From the NCBI GenBank assembly GCA_027079365.1, contig JALWVW010000165.1:1-18383 (forward strand): 18,383 nt of DNA, read 5' to 3'. Positions 11,365 through 18,383 of this stretch are shown piece after piece. Each line of letters starts with the position of its first letter. The stretch's first letter is position 1. Source of the DNA: Campylobacteraceae bacterium (GTDB lineage: Bacteria; Campylobacterota; Campylobacteria; Campylobacterales; Sulfurovaceae). The notes below the pieces were generated by a model. That model saw only the letters and a program-made list of their open reading frames with translations. It ran no database searches and was not told the origin of the DNA. The position numbers and the translations under genes are program-made.

Positions 11365-14052
11365 ATGAAATCTACTATAATTCATACATTGATGAGTGTC
11401 GTGACAGTATTTGTCTTGGGAGGCTGTGGAGGTTCTGGATCATCAGATGTACAGGATGGCAACAGCACGGATATTGCTTCAAATGCATTTAGCCAAAAGA
11501 TACTTTTTCCTTTTTATGATCATGAGCATGATACAGAAATATGGGTAACGGATGGCACAGAGCAAGGAACTTCCTTACTCAAAAATATCAATAATCAGCC
11601 TAGATCTGCCGAGGTATGGTATCTGAAAAAAATAGGGGATAAAATATACTTTCAGGCAAATGATGGCACACACGGTGTAGAAATATGGGAAACGGACGGT
11701 ACAGAAACAGGTACCCAGATGCTAAAAGATCTTTCTGAAGGGCATGGTTCGTCTATGCCAAGATGGTTTACCGGAGACAGTGATAGGTTCTTTTTTCAAG
11801 GATCCGATGGCACACATGGTGTTGAACTTTGGGTCAGTGATGGCACAACAGAAGGTACACATCTCGTCAAAGATATTCGGAAAAATGGCAACTCTAATCC
11901 CAGTGGTTTTACCTTTATCGGAGAGCAAGTCTACTTTACTGCCTATGATGGCATACACGGAACAGAGCTCTGGGTCAGTGATGGCAGAGCAGAAGGCACG
12001 CATCTTGTCAAAGATATCAACGAGAACAGTAACTACTCTATATCTAGATTGGGATTTTCTTTTCAGGGAAAGCTCTACTTTGCTGCAGACGATGGTACTC
12101 ATGGTGCAGAACTCTGGGTCAGTGATGGTACAGCTGAAGGCACCCGTATGCTCAAAGATATCAATCCGGGTGCAGACTCGTCAAGTTGCTATGGCATGGT
12201 GAAACTTGGTGGCTTTTTCTATTTTTCGGCAAGGGATACTGGCTATAGAAACAAATTATGGAAAAGTGATGGTACGACGGATGGCACAAAGCTATTTCGA
12301 GACAGAGATGGGCACATCATTGAAAATCCCTCTTATTTGACACTTGTTGGTCAAAAACTCTATTTCACAGCGAAAGACAGTCATGGTACTTTGGGTCTAT
12401 GGGTCAGTGATGGCAGTACACAAGGTACCTATTTGCTGAAGGATACAGGAGAGTCCTATGGCTTTACGGTGTCTGGGAAGTATCTATATTTCTCAGCAGT
12501 GGGAGATGGGTCATACGGTAAGGAGTTGTGGCGGTCTGATGGTACAACAGAAGGTACACAGATGATCAAAGATATCAATCCAGGAGTTGGATCCTCGAAC
12601 CCGGCCTATTTCTCAACGATAGAAGAGGGAAAGATATACTTTAGAGCCGATGATGGTGCTCATGGTGTGGAACTTTGGGTCAGTGACGGTACGGCACGGG
12701 GCACAAGAATGATCAAAGATATTAGAACAGGAGAGTGGGGAAGTTCTATTCAGTTCATGAAAGTATTTAAGGGAAAGATATATTTTTCAGCCAGTAATGA
12801 TAAGCATAGAAAACAGCTCTGGGTCAGTGACGGTACAGCTGAGGGTACACATATTCTCAAACTCTTGGAAGAGGGCACCTCAGGCATATCACCTTATCGT
12901 TTTGGAGATATCTATTATGCTCGTCTAAAAGGTAAGCACTATTTTTCAACCTTTCTATATGACAGAGGTTACTTGAATGGGTATGCACTCTGGAAAAGCG
13001 ATGGTACAAGCGAAGGAACAGAAATCATTCTAGAACATAAAGACAGTAATCCGATTTCTAAGAATTTCTTCTCATTAAAAACAGTCAAGGGAAAAATACT
13101 TATGCTTGGACATGATGCAGATCATGGGAAAGAGTTGTGGGTTAGTGACGGGAGTGAAGAGGGTACGCATCTTCTCAAAGATATCTATGCGGGGGAGCAC
13201 AGTAAGAATGGAAGTCATCCTTCAAGTTTTGTCAGCATAGACGACAAAGTGTATTTTTCAGCTGCAGATGAAGTGCATGGCAGGGAACTCTGGGTAAGTG
13301 ATGCAACTGAAAATGGTACACATATTGTCAAAGATATCAATCCCGGAAAGAATGGCTCTTCTCCTTATTTTCTCTCTGTATCGGGGAAGGCACTCTATTT
13401 TTCTGCATTTAAAAAACGGGAAGTTTGGATGAGTGATGGTACCGTAAAAGATACCCATAAACTGATAGATAACAGCGTACTGGAGGGGCAGACGATCACT
13501 ATGTTGAAAGCAGCGGGAGATATCCTTTGGATCGGGACAAGGGATAGGGACAAAGTCTATCACCTGTGGGTCTCGCACCCCTCAAGGCAGACAGTAGTGA
13601 AGCTTGCAGATAGTAATATTTTTGAATTTTACTATGGTACCACTATGCTACTCAATGACAAATTTTTCTTTTTGAAGAAAAAAATGTCAACGGTTGGAGA
13701 AGAAGATAATATTTTTGAACTCTGGTCTAATGATGGCACGGTCAAAGGAAGCAAAAAAGTCAGAACTTTCAAAAACTGCTCTTCTCTAAAAATAGAACAA
13801 GTCACACTTTCTGACAAGTTTTTTCTCTATGAATGGGTATCAGATGGTGTAGCAGGCAGATTGAATATCTGGGTAAGCGATGGGGAAAAAGAGCATACAG
13901 AAATAGTAGTGAAGTCAGCGCAAGGTGGTTATGTTTCTGGATCAATAGACGATGAAATTTTATTTAATGTCTTTGGCAGAGAATACATAGAATTATATAG
14001 GACAGACGGCACTACTGAGGGAACAAAGCTTATCAAAAGCAATCAATGGTAG
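11365..14052 (+). CDS. Large lipoprotein built from ~18 ELWxxDGT repeats
   Basis: An 895-residue lipoprotein (signal MKSTIIHTLMSVVTVFVLGGC, lipidated C21, then GGSGSS). The rest is a chain of about 18 repeats of roughly 45-50 residues, each with the core [E]LWVSDGTxEGTxxLKDI, matching the known ELWxxDGT repeat. Between cores there are beta-strand phrases such as KIYFSA and LYFSADDGTHG. Such arrays are expected to fold into a beta-propeller or similar surface structure; the function is unknown. The last four copies are degenerate (HLWVSHPS, NIWVSDGEKEHT, ELYRTDGTTEGT). Base composition is more A+T-rich than the neighbours. The 74 bases to the convergent ftsI end hold no strong terminator that I can see. 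Confidence 0.85.
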   Translation: MKSTIIHTLMSVVTVFVLGGCGGSGSSDVQDGNSTDIASNAFSQKILFPFYDHEHDTEIWVTDGTEQGTSLLKNINNQPRSAEVWYLKKIGDKIYFQANDGTHGVEIWETDGTETGTQMLKDLSEGHGSSMPRWFTGDSDRFFFQGSDGTHGVELWVSDGTTEGTHLVKDIRKNGNSNPSGFTFIGEQVYFTAYDGIHGTELWVSDGRAEGTHLVKDINENSNYSISRLGFSFQGKLYFAADDGTHGAELWVSDGTAEGTRMLKDINPGADSSSCYGMVKLGGFFYFSARDTGYRNKLWKSDGTTDGTKLFRDRDGHIIENPSYLTLVGQKLYFTAKDSHGTLGLWVSDGSTQGTYLLKDTGESYGFTVSGKYLYFSAVGDGSYGKELWRSDGTTEGTQMIKDINPGVGSSNPAYFSTIEEGKIYFRADDGAHGVELWVSDGTARGTRMIKDIRTGEWGSSIQFMKVFKGKIYFSASNDKHRKQLWVSDGTAEGTHILKLLEEGTSGISPYRFGDIYYARLKGKHYFSTFLYDRGYLNGYALWKSDGTSEGTEIILEHKDSNPISKNFFSLKTVKGKILMLGHDADHGKELWVSDGSEEGTHLLKDIYAGEHSKNGSHPSSFVSIDDKVYFSAADEVHGRELWVSDATENGTHIVKDINPGKNGSSPYFLSVSGKALYFSAFKKREVWMSDGTVKDTHKLIDNSVLEGQTITMLKAAGDILWIGTRDRDKVYHLWVSHPSRQTVVKLADSNIFEFYYGTTMLLNDKFFFLKKKMSTVGEEDNIFELWSNDGTVKGSKKVRTFKNCSSLKIEQVTLSDKFFLYEWVSDGVAGRLNIWVSDGEKEHTEIVVKSAQGGYVSGSIDDEILFNVFGREYIELYRTDGTTEGTKLIKSNQW

Positions 14053-14126
14053 CAGGATACTGATCCCATGGACATGTCGTAGAAAATAACAGTAATCTAG
14101 ATATGCATCAGAATATGTGGGTGCCC

Positions 14127-16175
14127 CTAAAACAGATCCGGTAGTGCCTCATGTGGGGTGGGGCGTCGTTTTCTGCTGGGAGGAGTGAACGAAGGTGTAG
14201 GTCTGGCAGCTCTTTTGGGGCGTGAGAGCGTCCGTTTTTTCTGTTTGCGTTTTCTGATTTTCTGTTTGCGCTTGATCTCTTCTCGTTCTCTTTTTAGCTT
14301 GGCTTTGATCTCTCTGGTGCGTCGTCTCTGTTTACGCTTGGCGGCTTCTTGTCGTTTTTTCTCCTCGGCTTCAAGCTTTTGTTTTTGAATGATGGAGAGA
14401 TCGGGCTGAAGATAGCCAAGTTCTATGAGGTTACTGACGATTTTTTTGAAAGTGGGTACGGCTGACTGTGAGGCGAAGTGCATGTGTTTTTTGTCTAGAC
14501 GGATCGCAAGTACACCGATCGTATATTTATGACCCTTCTCATCATTGGCAAAGCCGTAGAAACTACTGTTGTACTTGTCGATATATCTGCGGTGTTCGAC
14601 GATATGTGCGGTACCGGTTTTGCCGCCAATTTCGAGTCCAGGGTAGCGTGCTGCTTTTCCTGTGCCATCTGAGACCACTTTTTTGAGTATCTTCTTCATT
14701 TGTGCCGCGGTCTGTTTGCCGATGGGGCGAAGGTCGCCTACGCGTGGGCGCGTGCGGTACTTTTTTCCCTTTCCATTCTGGAGGTAGGCTGCGATCCTGG
14801 GGGTGACGGCCTTCCCATCATTGTTGAACGCACTGTAGGCTTTCCAGAGTTGTGCAAAGGAGGCCATCATCCCATATCCGTAAGCCTGGTTGGCGCGGTG
14901 GAGTTTGTTGGAGAGCTGTTTGCTTGTCTTGATCTTGCCTGTCAGCTCCCGGGAGAGGTCGATGCCTGTGGCAGAAGCAAACCCAAACTGCTTGAAACCC
15001 TGATGAAACATCTTGCCCGTTAGTCTCCAGGCGATCTTGGAGATGCCGACATTGGAAGAGTGGACAATGATATCAGTGGCGGTTTGAGAGTCGAAAACCT
15101 CGTCGTCACTGATGGTATATCGGGCAGAGATCTTGAGTCTGCCTCCTTTGGTGTCAAACCAGGTATCTGGTGTGACCTTGTGGTGCTTCAGCGCTACAGA
15201 GAGCGTAATAGGCTTCATGACCGAGCCTGGCTCATAGAGAAACTCACTAAACTTTGGGTTGAGGCTGTAAACATCTCCTTGTTGTATGTGGTCGGGGTCA
15301 TAGCGTTCGGAGCTTGCCAGCGCGATGACCTTGCCGGTGCGACTCTCCATCACACCTGCAATGATCTCTTGTGCATGGGTGAGATCCTTCATTTGATCCA
15401 GTGTCAATTCTACTCTTCTTTGCAAAGAAAGCGGGATATTGAGATGGATATCCATACCGTCTTTTCTGGATTTGACGATGCTACTTTTGTTGCGGATGAT
15501 GGTGCTGGCAACATCGCGCATGCCTTTGACGGAGCCATTTTGGTTGCTGTTGAGGTATTTTTCATAGCTGCGCTCCAGCCCTTTGACTCCCTTGACTTCG
15601 GTATATTTCCCCTCATCGGTATTGCGCACATAGCCCAACACTGGAGAGAGGGTGTCCTTGAGAGGGAAAAAGCGCTCCTCTCCATTTTCGGTGATATCCA
15701 GTCCATACAGCAGATCTACCCCCCGGCTATTTTTGATAGAATGAAAGACCTTGAGTCTGCGGAGTTTATAGGCGAGGGATTTGAGCCTGATGGCGGTATT
15801 GGCATCGATTTTGTCTGCCAATACGGTGTAACCCTTATGTTTCTTGAGGGTCTCTCTGAGGGATTTTTCATCGATACCGCTGTAAATGGAGAAGAGGCGG
15901 ATCAGGAGTGTCTTTTTGTCCGGGTCGATACTTTGGGTAAAGAGGGTCGCCTGATAGGTCTTGCTGGAGCGGCTGAGTGTATAGTCGTCACTTGAGATGA
16001 TCTTTCCTCTGAGTGCCCTGTCATGAATAATGGCTGTATGGGAGGGGAGGTGCCGTTTGGCTGTGATGGTATGAAAAATTGAGACCAGAAAGCCCATAAC
16101 AGCAAGCAGGAGAAGCAAAAATAGTACCAGTGTTCTGATCGGTTTTTGCTTGAATGTACCTCCTTCTTCCTGCAT
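14127..16175 (-). CDS. ftsI: Division-specific transpeptidase FtsI (class B PBP) with a basic C-terminal tail
   Basis: A 682-residue class B penicillin-binding protein that cross-links septal peptidoglycan with FtsW. It has one N-terminal membrane helix (about 14-34), a pedestal domain, and the transpeptidase motifs SVMK (S318 to K321) in EPGSVMKP, SSN (373-375), and KTG (519-521) in GGKTGTA. The class lacks the glycosyltransferase part, as expected. Unusual is the tail from about residue 597: a highly charged Lys/Arg/Glu-rich probable helix, then Pro/Arg-rich sequence ending HEALPDLF. This tail of about 85 residues adds much to the usual ~590-610. AGGGG lies upstream of the ATG. It is divergent from ftsW across 108 bases. 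PBP2 (elongation) is the alternative, but the ftsW neighbour favours FtsI. Confidence 0.88.
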   Translation of the reverse strand: MQEEGGTFKQKPIRTLVLFLLLLLAVMGFLVSIFHTITAKRHLPSHTAIIHDRALRGKIISSDDYTLSRSSKTYQATLFTQSIDPDKKTLLIRLFSIYSGIDEKSLRETLKKHKGYTVLADKIDANTAIRLKSLAYKLRRLKVFHSIKNSRGVDLLYGLDITENGEERFFPLKDTLSPVLGYVRNTDEGKYTEVKGVKGLERSYEKYLNSNQNGSVKGMRDVASTIIRNKSSIVKSRKDGMDIHLNIPLSLQRRVELTLDQMKDLTHAQEIIAGVMESRTGKVIALASSERYDPDHIQQGDVYSLNPKFSEFLYEPGSVMKPITLSVALKHHKVTPDTWFDTKGGRLKISARYTISDDEVFDSQTATDIIVHSSNVGISKIAWRLTGKMFHQGFKQFGFASATGIDLSRELTGKIKTSKQLSNKLHRANQAYGYGMMASFAQLWKAYSAFNNDGKAVTPRIAAYLQNGKGKKYRTRPRVGDLRPIGKQTAAQMKKILKKVVSDGTGKAARYPGLEIGGKTGTAHIVEHRRYIDKYNSSFYGFANDEKGHKYTIGVLAIRLDKKHMHFASQSAVPTFKKIVSNLIELGYLQPDLSIIQKQKLEAEEKKRQEAAKRKQRRRTREIKAKLKREREEIKRKQKIRKRKQKKRTLSRPKRAARPTPSFTPPSRKRRPTPHEALPDLF

Positions 16176-16206
16176 CTTTTCCCCTGTAGTTTCTTGATTT
16201 TCCGCT

Positions 16207-16212
16207 ATTTTA
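16207..16212 (-). promoter_or_regulatory. Possible -10 for ftsI
   Basis: On the minus strand this reads TACTAAAAT, a fair -10, placing a start about 25 bases before the ftsI ATG at 16175. Confidence 0.3.
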
Positions 16213-16234
16213 GTAGATTTTATCTTCTAATAGA

Positions 16235-16241
16235 CTATAAT
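16235..16241 (+). promoter_or_regulatory. -10 box of ftsW
   Basis: CTATAAT, 43 bases before the ATG at 16284; it sits in the A+T-rich divergent region shared with ftsI. Consensus TATAAT but without the upstream TG. Confidence 0.55.
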
Positions 16242-16283
16242 TATACTGATTTAATACTAAAAAATAGAAAAATAAGAAAAACC

Positions 16284-17474
16284 ATGATTGACAAACCACT
16301 TTTTGCCGCTATTATTGCACTTTTTACACTCTCGTTGATGATGAGCTATTCACTCTCTACTTTTGCGGTACTGTATCATGGATTTGGGGGAATGCACTTT
16401 TTTGTCAGGCAGGCATCTGCGGTTATGATGGGAATTGTGATCATGGTCTTTCTCAGCAGGCTTGATCCAGATGTGTGGTTCGCTCGGATAGGGTTTGCTC
16501 TTTTTGTAGGCTCTTTTGTGGCTATGGTGATGATGCCTTTTCTGCCTGAATCTTTGGTCAAGAGTGTCTTGGGAGCCAAGCGTTGGATCCGGTTGGGGCC
16601 GGTGTCGATCTCTCCGGTTGAATACTTCAAGGTGGGCTTTGTCTTTTTTCTCTCCTGGAGTTTTTCCCGCAAGATGCTTCTACATGGCAAACTCTCTCTT
16701 TGGGAAGAGATCAAGGTGATCTTACCCTATATGGCGATCTTTGCAGTGGCAGTGATGTTTATTGCTGTGTTTCAGAAGGATCTGGGGCAGGTGATGGTAT
16801 TGGCATTTACACTGCTGATCCTTTTCTCTTTTGCCGGACGGAGTCTGAAGCTGTTCTTTCTCAATATCAGTATTGGATTGGCGGGGTTTGTGGTACTGGT
16901 AGTGATCGCACCACACCGTATGGCGAGGATCAAGAGCTGGTGGTCTACGGTGCAGGATCACTTTCTGGGATATTTCCCCGCCTCCATGGTCTCTGAGTTC
17001 AAAGTGGACGCCGCTACCGAACCCTACCAGATATCCAATGCACTCAATGCCATCCACAATGGCGGTATTTTTGGTCAGGGGCTGGGGAATGGGCAGTTCA
17101 AGCTGGGGTATCTGAGTGAGGTGCATACCGACTTTATCCTGGCGGGGATCGCCGAGGAGCTCGGATTTGTCGGGCTGGCAGTGGTGGCATCTTTGATCAT
17201 TGTGATCCTCTTTCGTGTCTTTCAGATCGCTTCCAAGGTAGAGAACCCTGCCTACCATCTCTTCAGTATGGGTATCGGTCTGCTGATCGTACTGGCCTTT
17301 CTGGTCAACAGCTACGGTATCTCAGGCATGATCCCTATCAAGGGGATCGCAGTCCCTTTTCTCAGCTATGGTGGATCCCATATCATGGCGGCATCGATCG
17401 GTATCGGGATGGTACTGATGATCTCCAAAAAGAGGAAAATCAAAGGGAACCACCAAGTTCCTCTTTCTACCTAA
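16284..17474 (+). CDS. ftsW: SEDS-family peptidoglycan polymerase FtsW
   Basis: A 396-residue polytopic membrane protein (about ten helices) of the FtsW/RodA/SpoVE family, which polymerises lipid II glycan strands with a class B PBP partner. Signature text: GAKRWIRLGPVSISPVEYFKV (97-117), QKDLGQVMV, NGGIFGQGLGNGQFKLGYLSEVHTDFILAGIAEELGF and a last segment GIAVPFLSYGGSHIMAASIGIGMVL. The ATG at 16284 is chosen since the upstream part overlaps ftsI and the promoter. FtsW rather than RodA is preferred because ftsI is divergent and murG is downstream. The ribosome binding site is weak (AAGAAA). Confidence 0.9.
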   Translation: MIDKPLFAAIIALFTLSLMMSYSLSTFAVLYHGFGGMHFFVRQASAVMMGIVIMVFLSRLDPDVWFARIGFALFVGSFVAMVMMPFLPESLVKSVLGAKRWIRLGPVSISPVEYFKVGFVFFLSWSFSRKMLLHGKLSLWEEIKVILPYMAIFAVAVMFIAVFQKDLGQVMVLAFTLLILFSFAGRSLKLFFLNISIGLAGFVVLVVIAPHRMARIKSWWSTVQDHFLGYFPASMVSEFKVDAATEPYQISNALNAIHNGGIFGQGLGNGQFKLGYLSEVHTDFILAGIAEELGFVGLAVVASLIIVILFRVFQIASKVENPAYHLFSMGIGLLIVLAFLVNSYGISGMIPIKGIAVPFLSYGGSHIMAASIGIGMVLMISKKRKIKGNHQVPLST

Positions 17475-17475
17475 G

Positions 17476-17548
17476 CCAAGTTTTTTGGATGCAAGTTTTT
17501 GAAACTTTCAGGTGTGCCCGAAACTGCAACGAAAGAACCCTGAAGAGT
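17476..17548 (+). promoter_or_regulatory. Palindromes between ftsW and the MNT-HEPN pair
   Basis: Three short inverted repeats: CCAA / TTGG (17476-17488), AAGTTT / AAACTT (17493-17507) and TTCAGG (17507-17512) with CCTGAA (17539-17544). The last pair lies just upstream of the -10 at 17555 and could end ftsW transcription or act as an operator. Confidence 0.35.
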
Positions 17549-17551
17549 TTA

Positions 17552-17560
17552 TGCTATAAT
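17552..17560 (+). promoter_or_regulatory. Extended -10 promoter of the MNT-HEPN operon
   Basis: TGCTATAAT with a start expected near 17567, which coincides with the upstream ATG of the next frame. Confidence 0.65.
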
Positions 17561-17584
17561 TGTTAGATGAAACGGAATATAAAT

Positions 17585-17890
17585 ATGATACAGAATATAC
17601 TTACGGATGCAAAAAAAAGATATTTGTCTGATGGGGTTGAGTTGCTTGGTATCTTTGGGTCTTATGCTCGAGGGAAAGCGGATATCTATAGCGATATTGA
17701 TATTGCCTACCGAGTAGACAGAGAGAGGTTTGATCAGGCTTTTCGTGGAGGTTTTGCCAAGTTGTTACGACTTAAAGAGATCAAGGAGGAGCTAGAGAAG
17801 CGTCTACGATGCAAGATCGATCTTGTTCCCCTGGAGCATAGTGCGCCACGCGCCAAAGAGGAGATTCTCAAGGAGCTTGTCTATGTCTAA
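17585..17890 (+). CDS. mntA: Minimal nucleotidyltransferase, MntA-type antitoxin
   Basis: A 101-residue MNT-domain protein. It shows GSYARGKADIYSDIDIAY: GSxxRG (25-30) with D37 and D39 as the metal-binding DxD, and a third acidic residue D79 in CKIDLV. In HEPN/MNT pairs the MNT protein neutralises HepT by adding AMP to a tyrosine next to its catalytic motif; all the catalytic parts are present here, so it is probably active. The ATG at 17585 has GGA (17574-17576) at good spacing; an alternative ATG at 17567 would be leaderless and add six residues. The downstream HEPN gene overlaps it by eight bases. Confidence 0.85.
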   Translation: MIQNILTDAKKRYLSDGVELLGIFGSYARGKADIYSDIDIAYRVDRERFDQAFRGGFAKLLRLKEIKEELEKRLRCKIDLVPLEHSAPRAKEEILKELVYV

Positions 17891-18230
17891 AGTATCATTG
17901 AGACTGGCAAGTATTATCCGTAGCATAGAAGATGTGGAGTTTATACTCAACGAAAATAACCTGAAGATTACACAAGCGATAGAAAATAGGATTATTAAGC
18001 CTGCTATTCGTATGCATTTGGTTAAGATCGCAGAGCAGTTTTCCAAACTCAAAGAGGAGAATGCTTTTGCGGTGTTATCGCAATTTTCAGAAAATGATCT
18101 TCGTGGTATTGCTGCGGTGAGAAACTATATCGCACATGATTATGATAGTGTAGATGACCATATCATAGAAGATGTTGTGCGTTTTGATCTGCCGCGTATC
18201 AAATCTGTGGCAACATCCATAGTGCAATAA
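17883..18230 (+). CDS. hepT: HEPN-domain ribonuclease toxin, HepT-type (DUF86)
   Basis: A 115-residue helical protein with the HEPN motif RX4HXY: R80, H85 and Y87 in RNYIAHDY, the catalytic core of HepT RNases and the tyrosine modified by MntA. Other DUF86 features are SIEDVEFIL near the start and VKIAEQFSKL. The ATG at 17883 overlaps the end of mntA; AAGGAG (17870-17875) is upstream, so both genes form one translationally coupled unit. It is inserted between ftsW and murG. Order is antitoxin-first. Confidence 0.85.
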   Translation: MSKVSLRLASIIRSIEDVEFILNENNLKITQAIENRIIKPAIRMHLVKIAEQFSKLKEENAFAVLSQFSENDLRGIAAVRNYIAHDYDSVDDHIIEDVVRFDLPRIKSVATSIVQ

Positions 18231-18247
18231 TATATGAGGGTACAGAG

Positions 18248-18383
18248 ATGAGCATCATCATGACAGGTGGCGGTACTGGCGGACATCTGGCGATCATCAA
18301 GGCGGTCAAAGAGGCGATGGTAGGTCGGGGTGTCCCCTCCCCGACGGATGCATTGATTTACATCGGCTCTACCCAAGGACAAG
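18248..18383 (+). CDS. murG: MurG, undecaprenyl-PP-MurNAc-pentapeptide GlcNAc transferase, 5' part
   Basis: The first 45 codons read MSIIMTGGGTGGHLAIIKAVKEAM, with the glycine-rich GGGTGGH loop of MurG, which adds GlcNAc to lipid I to make lipid II on the inner membrane. The window ends inside the gene. GAGGG (18236-18240) precedes the ATG by seven bases, and the hepT stop is 17 bases upstream, so murG may be read from the MNT-HEPN promoter if no other is present. Confidence 0.92.
   Translation, partial: MSIIMTGGGTGGHLAIIKAVKEAMVGRGVPSPTDALIYIGSTQGQ

Noticed and set aside
15060..15995. 311-residue open frame antisense to ftsI
   Set aside because: The ftsI frame has all PBP motifs; the antisense frame has no recognisable domain and begins inside it.
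16146..16283. N-terminal extension of ftsW from 16146
   Set aside because: It overlaps the 5' end of ftsI and the ftsW promoter; the ATG at 16284 gives the expected first membrane helix.

Overview
The window looks like a piece of chromosome from a Campylobacterota (epsilonproteobacterial) species, most like Sulfurovum or a close relative. This is an inference from protein wording (S2, EF-Ts, RF2, FtsW and MurG), from the order rpsB-tsf-ABC ATPase, and from promoters that nearly all share an extended -10 box of the form TGnTATAAT with no recognisable -35 box. It was not checked by database search. The region is a mosaic of short, often divergent operons rather than one functional cluster.

Layout. 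1-584: the 3' end of a DUF59/MIP18-type Fe-S assembly gene, then a long imperfect hairpin that covers the ribosome binding site of a 75-residue membrane protein. 617-3038: an aldehyde dehydrogenase, a DUF420 membrane protein and a DUF523 protein in a tight + strand operon. 3035-3755: a small minus-strand gene and a bcp-type peroxiredoxin, divergent from one nearly palindromic promoter. 3751-5474: heptamer and REP-like repeats, a secreted protein with a lysozyme-like active-site pattern, and a lipoprotein of unknown role. 5475-7788: hairpin, promoter, a ~190-nt structured leader, rpsB (with an unusual C-terminal helix-hairpin-helix domain), tsf and a strong terminator. 7823-9209: a LolD-like ABC ATPase with no permease beside it and a YceB-like lipoprotein. 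9212-11290: prfB (minus strand, no programmed frameshift) and panC (plus strand), separated by a REP doublet and a perfect palindrome. 11305-14052: a large lipoprotein made of about 18 ELWxxDGT repeats. 14127-18383: ftsI (minus, with a long basic tail) divergent from ftsW (plus), a MNT-HEPN toxin-antitoxin pair, and the start of murG.

How the parts relate. FtsI, FtsW and MurG make and cross-link septal peptidoglycan, so the right end is a reduced division/cell-wall cluster into which a small nucleotidyltransferase-HEPN module is inserted. rpsB, tsf and prfB are translation genes. Repeats concentrate between operons: three arrays of the heptamer ATTAGAA, two followed by related palindromes, and REP-like hairpins headed by the tetranucleotide GTAG. 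No rRNA, tRNA, CRISPR array, transposase or phage gene was found. The most distinctive items are the S2-HhH fusion, the repeat families, the structured leaders, the lysozyme-like secreted protein, the FtsI tail and the MNT-HEPN module.
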